From: K189A clade bacterium
GTDB taxonomy: Bacteria > Pseudomonadota > Gammaproteobacteria > Pseudomonadales > Azotimanducaceae
DNA length: 11,623 nucleotides
Direction: 5' to 3'
NCBI GenBank assembly: GCA_007571095.1
Contig: RKSB01000160.1
Coordinates: 1-11,623, forward strand
Of the stretch, positions 6,159 through 11,623 are shown piece after piece. Made by a program: the position numbers and the translations under genes. How positions within the stretch are numbered: the first letter of the stretch is position 1; each line of letters begins with the position of its first letter. A model generated the notes under the pieces. That model was given only the letters and a program-made list of their open reading frames with translations. It was not told the origin of the DNA and ran no database searches.

Positions 6159-7433
6159 GTGACAGAACTGGCTGAACAAATCACTCGCATGGGCCAGGCG
6201 GCCAGAGAGGCCTCCAGAGTGCTGGCCAAGGCATCTCCGGCAAGCAAGTCAACCGCCCTTAAGGCGATCGCCGAGGCGATTGACGGCCACCGTTCTCATT
6301 TGGTGGCGGCCAACTACAAGGATCTCGAGCTTGGTCAGGCCAAAGGTCTGGCCACTCCTCTTCTGGACAGGCTTGTACTGGACGATTCGACAATTGACCG
6401 AATGATCCAGAGCATTCAGGAGGTCGATGCCCTGGCCGACCCGATTGGCCGGCTGGAGCAGACGAGCATTCGGCCTTCAGGCATTTCTGTGGGAAGAATG
6501 AGAGTTCCGCTCGGTGTCATCGGAATCATTTATGAGTCTCGACCAAATGTAACCGTCGATGCCTCCATACTTTGTTTGAAAACGGGCAATGCCGTTATCC
6601 TGCGAGGCGGCAGCGAGGCCCTGTCTTCCAACCAGGCTCTGGTTCAATGCATTCATCGGGCACTGGCGAAGGCCGACCTGCCGGAGACATCGGTCCAGCT
6701 GATTGCCACTTCAGATCGGGCTGCCGTGGGGCACCTGATTCGTCTTTCAGATTACCTTGATCTGCTTGTACCCAGAGGCGGCAGAGGGCTGATCGAGCGA
6801 ATCAACAGCGAAGCCACAGTACCGGTCATCAAACATCTGGACGGCGTGTGTCACCTCTATATCGACCGCAGCGCCGATTTCGACAAGGCGATCGCTTTGG
6901 CCGTCAATTCAAAAGTCGAAAAGCTGGCAGTCTGTTGCGCACTGGAAACGCTTCTTCTTGACTCGATCACCGCCAAGTACATCCTGCCTGTTCTGGCGAA
7001 GGCTTATGCGAAACATTCGATCGAGCTTCGAGGTTGCGACCGTGCTTGTGAGATTCTGCCCGAAATCAAGGCAGCCACCGATGAGGATTGGTATCAGGAA
7101 TATCTGGGGCCGATTCTTGCGGTCAAGGTGGTCGATGACCTGGATGCGGCCATTCGCCACATCAACCACTATGGTTCCATGCACACGGATTCCATTGTGG
7201 CCGAGAACCAGGCATCCGTCTGGCGGTTCCTGCGGGAGGTTGACTCGGCCAGCGTAATGGCCAACGCCTCTACTCAGTTTGCCGACGGGTTTGAGTTTGG
7301 CCTGGGTGCTGAAATCGGCATCTCTACGGACAAGCTGCACGCTCGAGGTCCGGTGGGTCTGGAGGGGCTCACCTCGGCAAAGTTTGTGGTTTTTGGTCAG
7401 GGCCATACTCGAGATCGCTCCCAAACCTCGTAA
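6159..7433 (+). CDS. proA: Gamma-glutamyl phosphate reductase ProA
   Basis: ProA reduces gamma-glutamyl phosphate to glutamate-5-semialdehyde with NADPH, the second step of proline synthesis, in the cytosol. It belongs to the aldehyde dehydrogenase superfamily. The 424 residues fit the usual 415-425. Visible motifs are [15 protein letters not shown] (116-130), the cofactor-loop region RGGSEA (149-154), [10 protein letters not shown] (203-212) and the catalytic region [14 protein letters not shown] (253-266). Cys259 aligns with the catalytic cysteine. The next position, usually Asn in the VCNA(L/M)ETLL motif, is Cys260, and the preceding residues EKLA are also unusual. The GTG start at 6159 has AGGAAG nine bases upstream. 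nadD follows 8 bp downstream, a common gammaproteobacterial pairing. proB is not in the window. Confidence 0.95.
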   Translation: MTELAEQITRMGQAAREASRVLAKASPASKSTALKAIAEAIDGHRSHLVAANYKDLELGQAKGLATPLLDRLVLDDSTIDRMIQSIQEVDALADPIGRLEQTSIRPSGISVGRMRVPLGVIGIIYESRPNVTVDASILCLKTGNAVILRGGSEALSSNQALVQCIHRALAKADLPETSVQLIATSDRAAVGHLIRLSDYLDLLVPRGGRGLIERINSEATVPVIKHLDGVCHLYIDRSADFDKAIALAVNSKVEKLAVCCALETLLLDSITAKYILPVLAKAYAKHSIELRGCDRACEILPEIKAATDEDWYQEYLGPILAVKVVDDLDAAIRHINHYGSMHTDSIVAENQASVWRFLREVDSASVMANASTQFADGFEFGLGAEIGISTDKLHARGPVGLEGLTSAKFVVFGQGHTRDRSQTS

Positions 7434-7441
7434 AAAGGCCC

Positions 7442-8083
7442 ATGAAGTCCATTCGGGGCGTCTTTGGCGGCACCTTTGATCCGGTACACACAGGCCATGT
7501 TCAGCTGGGCAGATGGCTTTGCGATCAGGGCCTTTTCGACAGTGTTTACTATCTGGTCAATTATTTGCCCGCCCACTCGAAACAGCCTTCGGCCACCGGT
7601 ACCCATCGCCTGGCCATGCTTCGTCTGGCACTGGAGGACGAAGACGGGCTGTATGCCGATGACAGAGAAATTCGTCGACAGGGCATTAGTTACACTCATG
7701 ACAGTCTGGTTGAGATTCGGTCTGAGTTGGGTGCGGAGCCTCCGCTGGCCCTGATTGTTGGCGGCGACTCGCTGGAGGGCATGATGGATTGGCATCACTC
7801 TTCAAGGTTTCGTGATCTGACTCATCTGGTCGTGCTCGAAAGGCCGGGCATCGAGACAAGTCAGGCTGCTCTGGAAGCGATGGGCATGGCGACTTGCCCT
7901 CGCCTTGATTCTCTGACCCAAAGCAGCTCAGGGTCGGCATGGCTGGCCGGCCAACCGACTGTCGAAGCGTCTTCTACTCAGGTCAGGGAACTCCTGGCCG
8001 CCGGATCGGAAGCCGGATCACTCGTTCCCCCCAGAGTGCTGGACTATATTCGGCGACATCGACTGTATGCCGCCGAACACTAG
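7442..8083 (+). CDS. nadD: Nicotinate-nucleotide adenylyltransferase NadD
   Basis: NadD transfers AMP from ATP to nicotinate mononucleotide, giving deamido-NAD in NAD synthesis. The 213 residues match the family. Motifs are GGTFDPVHTGH (9-19, the nucleotidyltransferase signature), a Lys-containing HSKQP in place of the usual PPHK loop, GGDSLEGMMDWHH (107-119) and ASSTQVREL (188-196 region), the C-terminal SSTxIR-type motif. The ATG at 7442 follows AAAAAGG closely. The gene lies 8 bp after proA and is probably co-transcribed. In many gammaproteobacteria rsfS and rlmH follow nadD; here they do not. Confidence 0.94.
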   Translation: MKSIRGVFGGTFDPVHTGHVQLGRWLCDQGLFDSVYYLVNYLPAHSKQPSATGTHRLAMLRLALEDEDGLYADDREIRRQGISYTHDSLVEIRSELGAEPPLALIVGGDSLEGMMDWHHSSRFRDLTHLVVLERPGIETSQAALEAMGMATCPRLDSLTQSSSGSAWLAGQPTVEASSTQVRELLAAGSEAGSLVPPRVLDYIRRHRLYAAEH

Positions 8084-8164
8084 TCAACAGTTGCAGGCGA
8101 CAGAAGTATTTCTGCAAGCCCGCCACCGTCTTCTCTGGTATCATTTCGGGCTAGGCCGTATGCT

Positions 8165-8184
8165 TTTCAAGGTAACACTTGAAA
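8165..8184. repeat. Inverted repeat TTTCAAG-N6-CTTGAAA
   Basis: Perfect 7-bp arms (8165-8171 and 8178-8184) flank GTAACA. With one bulged T the pairing extends to 8162-8186. No T-run follows, so a regulator-binding palindrome is more likely than a terminator. It lies downstream of the candidate extended -10, where a bound repressor could block transcription. Confidence 0.45.
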
Positions 8185-8245
8185 GCAAATTGTGAACAGT
8201 TTCCCCGAAGTGCTGATGCCGAAAAATTCAGACACAGAAAACTCG

Positions 8246-8277
8246 CCTGTACCCGTTCGTACCTGTACCCATTCATA
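8246..8277 (+). repeat. Two tandem 16-bp direct repeats
   Basis: CCTGTACCCGTTCGTA (8246-8261) is followed directly by CCTGTACCCATTCATA (8262-8277), identical at 14 of 16 bases. The pair sits just before the Shine-Dalgarno of the DUF3604 gene. Spacing of about 1.5 helical turns could suit a regulator, or the pair may be a recent local duplication. Confidence 0.5.
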
Positions 8278-8290
8278 GAGGTTCTGAACG

Positions 8291-10711
8291 ATGAAGGAAT
8301 TCAGAGAAATGTTTGTTTACCTGAGCGTTCTGCTGGTTGGCCTGTTCGGTTCAATGCAGGCTGTTTCGCAGGACGAAGTCTTGGAGGAAGACAGCGTCCT
8401 CAGAGAGATTCGAGAGATCAGGGAGGCCGCTGCTCAAGGCGAATCGGCATCGGGTTCTGAGTCCGTAGCCGCATCCGAAGCAACAACCGAGCCAGAAAGC
8501 ACCGAGTCTGAAGCATCTGCGACAGAGCCTGCAGAAACGGCCGAACAGGCTTCACAGACGACCGAACCGGAAATGGCCGAATCCGAAGAGATCACCGAAG
8601 CAGCAACCGAAGAGGCTTCGGAGATGGCCGAGCCCGGAGAGATGGCCGAGTCTGCAGAAATGGCTCAGGAAGAGATGACGCAAGAGGCTTCGGAGCCGGC
8701 TGAATCCGAAGAAATGACTCAGGAGGCCTCTGGAGCAGCCGAGTCGGAGGAAGTCATCGAATCCGAAGAGATGACCGAAGCAACAACCGAACAGGCGAAC
8801 ACAGAGCCCGCCGAACAGCCCGAGCAAACCAGGCCCGAGATAGCAGTTGAATACGTCATGAATACCGAGGGTGCAGCGGGCAAGCGAGTGCTGTTCGGTG
8901 ATCTGCACGTACATACGGCACTGTCCTTTGATGCCTACCTCTTCGGCAATCGCAACAGCCCTGAAGACGCTTACCGCTACGCCAAGGGAGAGACCATTCG
9001 GCATTCCGGCGGCTTTGGCGTGAAGCTCGAACAGCCTCTGGACTTTCAGGCGGTTACTGACCATGCGATATATCTGGGCATGCTGCCCGCCATGTTTGAT
9101 CCCAACAGTCCGGTGGGGCAACATCCCCTGTCCGTTCAGTTCAGGTCTTCCCAGACGCTCGCCGAACGCATCTCCGATCTGGCCAAACTACGCCCCTTTA
9201 TCGAAGGCAATGTCTCGGACAGCCTGTTGGATATGAACATTGTTCGTTCGGCCTGGCTTGAGGTCATCGAGGCCGCCGAACGGCATAACGAGCCTGGCGT
9301 GTTCACCACTTTTATCGGCTATGAATACTCTCTCAATCAGGATCGCTTTGAAACCCTTGACCGGAACGTCATTTTTGCCGATGCCGGCGTGCCGAACGAG
9401 CCCTTCTCGAAGTGGAAATCCCGAAACCCCGAAGATCTGTGGAGCTGGATGGACGACTTGCGGCTTCGAGGCATAGATTCTATCGCCATTCCACACAACT
9501 CCAACGGTTCAGACGGCTTCATGTTTCGTCGCCAGACGCATTTTGGCGACGACATTGACGAGATTTACAGCGATATTCGCAGACGTAACGAGCCGCTGGT
9601 TGAAGTTACCCAAACTCGAGGAACCTCCGAGACTCATCCTCTGTTGTCGTCCGAAGACGAGTTCGCCAATTTTGAGATCATGCCTTACCAGACAGATACC
9701 TGGTATCTGAGCCAACCGATGGGCTCCTATGCTCGAGGGGCTTACCTCGATGGCCTGAGCCTGAAGAACGAGGGCAGGGGCAACCCCTACAAATTCGGGC
9801 TGATCGGTTCCTCTGACTCGCATGTCGCCGCCGGCAGCTTCGATGAAAGCAACTACTGGTCGAGGACAGGGCTGGTCGATGTTACGCCTCTTCTGCGGGG
9901 TTCAGTGCCGTTTGCCGACTGGAAAGAGTGGGCGCAGTACAAGTACCAGCGCATTCGGAATTTCTTTCGCGAGACATTCGGCGACCCTTCAATGCGTCGA
10001 GGCCTGCCAAGACCCAGCCCCGCGCCCGATTACACGCACACTTATATTTCAAAATGGAGTGCCTCTGGCCTGGCGGCGGTCTGGGCCGAGGAAAATACTC
10101 GTGAGTCCATTTTCGCCGCCATGAAACGCAAGGAGGTCTTTGCAACCTCAGGCCCTCGGTTGCGTATTCGGTTTTTTGCCGGCTATGACTTTGGTCCTGA
10201 CATCCTCAATGATGCCGGAATGATCGAAAAAGCCTATGCTCAAGGCGTCCCCATGGGGGGTGATTTGTTTAGCCGCCCCGACGGCGAAGAACCCGAATTT
10301 TTGATCTGGGCCACTCGTGATCCGGCCAGCGCGTCCCTTCAGAGACTACAGTTGATCAAGGGCTGGATCGACGATTCGGGTTCGCCGAGAGAGCGAGTCT
10401 ATGATGTGGCTTGTGCCGGCGGCCAGCCGCCCGACCCGAAGACTCATCGTTGCCCTGACAACAATTCTCGAGTTGACCTCAAGACCTGCACTCACTCGGC
10501 GGACAGCGGGTCGGATGCTTTGCGCGCACACTGGCGCGACCCCGAATTCAACCCGAATCAACGCGCTTTCTACTATGTCAGAGTGCTGGAGAACGAAACC
10601 TGCCGCTGGTCCACCTGGGATGCTGTTCGGGCGGGTACGACACCCAACCCTTCGTTGCCGGCCACTCTTCAGGAACGCGCCTGGTCGTCACCCATCTGGT
10701 ATGAAATCTAG
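8291..10711 (+). CDS. Secreted DUF3604 (PHP-like) protein with acidic linker
   Basis: DUF3604 proteins resemble PHP-type metal-dependent hydrolases; their substrate is not established. The 806-residue protein starts with a likely signal peptide (hydrophobic at about 7-22, then SMQAVSQ), so it is probably periplasmic, surface-exposed or lipid-free secreted. Residues 46-180 contain no Lys or Arg and no aromatic residue, and are almost all Glu, Ala, Ser, Thr, Pro, Met and Gln. The catalytic-like domain runs from about 197 to the end: GDLHVHT (203-209), TDH (256-258), YEY (344-346), PHNSN (401-405) and GSSDSH (506-511) supply candidate metal ligands. Cysteines occur in the last 150 residues and could form disulfides, fitting export. 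GAGG nine bases upstream supports the ATG at 8291; Met7 is an alternative. It heads an operon with a prolyl isomerase and a HupE-like gene. Confidence 0.88.
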   Translation: MKEFREMFVYLSVLLVGLFGSMQAVSQDEVLEEDSVLREIREIREAAAQGESASGSESVAASEATTEPESTESEASATEPAETAEQASQTTEPEMAESEEITEAATEEASEMAEPGEMAESAEMAQEEMTQEASEPAESEEMTQEASGAAESEEVIESEEMTEATTEQANTEPAEQPEQTRPEIAVEYVMNTEGAAGKRVLFGDLHVHTALSFDAYLFGNRNSPEDAYRYAKGETIRHSGGFGVKLEQPLDFQAVTDHAIYLGMLPAMFDPNSPVGQHPLSVQFRSSQTLAERISDLAKLRPFIEGNVSDSLLDMNIVRSAWLEVIEAAERHNEPGVFTTFIGYEYSLNQDRFETLDRNVIFADAGVPNEPFSKWKSRNPEDLWSWMDDLRLRGIDSIAIPHNSNGSDGFMFRRQTHFGDDIDEIYSDIRRRNEPLVEVTQTRGTSETHPLLSSEDEFANFEIMPYQTDTWYLSQPMGSYARGAYLDGLSLKNEGRGNPYKFGLIGSSDSHVAAGSFDESNYWSRTGLVDVTPLLRGSVPFADWKEWAQYKYQRIRNFFRETFGDPSMRRGLPRPSPAPDYTHTYISKWSASGLAAVWAEENTRESIFAAMKRKEVFATSGPRLRIRFFAGYDFGPDILNDAGMIEKAYAQGVPMGGDLFSRPDGEEPEFLIWATRDPASASLQRLQLIKGWIDDSGSPRERVYDVACAGGQPPDPKTHRCPDNNSRVDLKTCTHSADSGSDALRAHWRDPEFNPNQRAFYYVRVLENETCRWSTWDAVRAGTTPNPSLPATLQERAWSSPIWYEI
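8669..8746 (+). repeat. Tandem 13-residue repeat in the acidic linker
   Basis: Residues 127-139 (EEMTQEASEPAES) and 140-152 (EEMTQEASGAAES) are adjacent copies, 11 of 13 identical, with several synonymous codon differences. A longer-range copy also exists: 8579-8616 and 8759-8796 agree at 35 of 38 bases, exactly 180 bp apart. The linker has grown by repeat expansion in frame. Confidence 0.75.
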
Positions 10712-10716
10712 CCTTC

Positions 10717-11541
10717 ATGGCTGAATTCTGGCGGCCGGTACTAAGAGTTTGCCGCGACCCACTGATCTGGTTTCTGCTCGCCGGCCTCGCCCTTTTTCTG
10801 GCTCAGGACGCACTCGAAAGCCATGACGACAGGCTGATTGTCATCGGCCCTTCGGTAGTCGGCAAACTGACAGCCCAGTGGCAGGGTCAAACAGGTCGGC
10901 CGCCCACTCCTGACGAAATGCAGATGTTGCTGGCCAGCCACATCGAAGAAGAAATTCTGGTGCGCGAAGCCATGCATCTGGAGCTGGACCAGAATGACGT
11001 AATCATTCGGCGCCGACTGGCTCAGAAGACCGAGTTCTTTCTCAAGGATTCGAGCCCGTTGGAGCAGCCCGACCCAGCCACCCTGCGGGCTTTTTATACC
11101 GAACATATTCAACGTTACCAAAGGCCTGCGACCTTCAGCTTTCGGCATGTATTCACCGACAGCGAAGACAAGGCCCGAGCACTTTTGTCCGATCTGGCGC
11201 AACCCTCGGCCAACTGGCGCAGTCTGGGCCAGCCCTTCATGTTGAACCGAGAGTATGCCAACCGGTCGGCGGCGAGCATCGATGACCTTTTCGGTGGCGG
11301 TTTTGCGGCTCGACTGTCCGACCTGAAGCCGTCAACAGGCTGGTCTTTGCCCATCCGTTCAGGTTTTGGCTGGCATCTTGTCCAGATAACTCACCGCCGG
11401 CCGCCTGTACAACGAACTTTCGAGCAGGTGGCTGATCGCGTGTTGTTTGACTGGCAACAGGCTCAGTCGGACGCACTGGCTGCCGACAAGTGGGCGGAGT
11501 TGAGGTCTCGCTATCGAGTTGAAATTCGGCACTCGGAGTAG
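10717..11541 (+). CDS. Membrane-anchored parvulin-type peptidyl-prolyl isomerase
   Basis: The 274-residue protein has one N-terminal membrane segment (about 17-31), so the rest is probably periplasmic. A helical, SurA/PpiC-like chaperone part (about 45-130) follows, and then a PpiC-type rotamase domain (about 138-228). The rotamase call rests on FSFRHVF (140-146) and SGFGWHLVQI (215-224), which match the first strand and the G(F/Y)G(F/W/Y)H(L/I) end of parvulin domains. It would catalyse cis-trans isomerisation of prolyl bonds during folding of exported proteins. It begins 5 bp after the DUF3604 stop, with no clear Shine-Dalgarno, so translation is probably coupled. Its likely clients are the two neighbouring envelope proteins; this is inference. 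Confidence 0.85.
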   Translation: MAEFWRPVLRVCRDPLIWFLLAGLALFLAQDALESHDDRLIVIGPSVVGKLTAQWQGQTGRPPTPDEMQMLLASHIEEEILVREAMHLELDQNDVIIRRRLAQKTEFFLKDSSPLEQPDPATLRAFYTEHIQRYQRPATFSFRHVFTDSEDKARALLSDLAQPSANWRSLGQPFMLNREYANRSAASIDDLFGGGFAARLSDLKPSTGWSLPIRSGFGWHLVQITHRRPPVQRTFEQVADRVLFDWQQAQSDALAADKWAELRSRYRVEIRHSE

Positions 11542-11547
11542 CTTCCG

Positions 11548-11623
11548 TTGAACCTGCGTGCGGCTGTTTTGGTGTGTCTCGGCTTTTGTTGGTCGAGCGT
11601 TTCGGGCCACGAGGTTCGCCCGG
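11548..11623 (+). CDS. Start of a probable HupE/UreJ-family membrane protein (partial)
   Basis: The frame from TTG at 11548 reads LNLRAAVLVCLGFCWSSVSG, a good signal peptide, followed by HEVRP at the window edge. A signal peptide followed by HEVRPAYL-like residues is, from memory, characteristic of the HupE/UreJ_2-type proteins found in marine proteobacteria. HupE/UreJ proteins are membrane proteins, some tied to nickel uptake. GGAG (11535-11538) lies nine bases upstream of the TTG, and the gap to the isomerase stop is 6 bp. Only 25 codons are visible, so the family is tentative, but a coding start is likely. Confidence 0.5.
   Translation, partial: MNLRAAVLVCLGFCWSSVSGHEVRP

Larger units (their letters stand above)
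8084..8290 (+). promoter_or_regulatory. Intergenic region upstream of the DUF3604 gene
   Basis: This 207-bp gap holds no convincing gene. An extended -10, TGGTATCAT (8136-8144), is the best promoter candidate, without a good -35. Downstream come an inverted repeat (8165-8184), then two 16-bp direct repeats (8246-8277), then a Shine-Dalgarno GAGG (8278-8281) nine bases before the ATG of the next gene. I saw no hairpin followed by a T-run for nadD termination. Confidence 0.4.

Noticed and set aside
8179..8460. 93-residue plus-strand open frame spanning the gap before the DUF3604 gene
   Set aside because: It mostly overlaps the signal peptide and linker in another frame and has no good Shine-Dalgarno or domain.
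8579..8796. Repeats considered as a CRISPR array
   Set aside because: The units are in-frame coding repeats of a low-complexity linker, with no uniform repeat-spacer layout and no cas genes nearby.
8552..9124. 190-residue minus-strand open frame rich in Leu, Gly and Phe
   Set aside because: It is the antisense of the Glu-rich linker and the start of the DUF3604 domain; its repetitive composition follows from the codons of the linker.

Overview
The window is about 55% GC by eye, densely coding, and looks like chromosomal DNA of a gammaproteobacterium. The grounds are the ftsY-ftsE-ftsX operon divergent from rsmD-coaD, a TyrA whose HDQ-type motifs resemble the E. coli enzyme, and the proA-nadD pair. 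I could not assign a genus. No tRNA, rRNA, insertion sequence, phage gene or CRISPR array is visible, and no gene-free stretch exceeds about 210 bp.

Layout. (1) Positions 1-46 lie just past the end of ftsX and hold a short in-frame echo of an internal ftsX segment. (2) Positions 47-2564, minus strand: ftsY-ftsE-ftsX, tightly coupled, for SRP-dependent membrane targeting and control of divisome-linked cell wall hydrolysis. (3) Positions 2565-2686: a 122-bp divergent promoter region. (4) Positions 2687-5282, plus strand: rsmD (16S rRNA methylation), coaD (coenzyme A synthesis) and a TyrA-like prephenate dehydrogenase with a long, unrecognised C-terminal region. (5) Positions 5262-6056, minus strand: uppP (undecaprenyl-pyrophosphate recycling), overlapping the end of the tyrA-like gene tail to tail. 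(6) Positions 6057-6158: a second divergent promoter region. (7) Positions 6159-8083, plus strand: proA (proline synthesis) and nadD (NAD synthesis). (8) Positions 8084-8290: an intergenic region with an inverted repeat and a 16-bp tandem repeat. (9) Positions 8291-11623, plus strand: an apparent operon of a secreted DUF3604 (PHP-like) protein with a 135-residue acidic low-complexity linker, a membrane-anchored parvulin-type prolyl isomerase, and the start of a probable HupE/UreJ-family membrane protein.

Most of the window is housekeeping. What stands out is how many core enzymes carry substitutions at usually invariant positions: FtsY G1 and TGQN motifs, FtsE signature, CoaD nucleotide-binding motif, ProA catalytic-cysteine motif, and TyrA nucleotide- and substrate-binding residues. 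This suggests a divergent lineage. The best candidates for undescribed biology are the C-terminal half of the TyrA-like protein and the DUF3604/isomerase/HupE-like envelope module with its repeat-bearing upstream region. Both divergent intergenic regions also carry a near-symmetric -10 element that could serve both strands.
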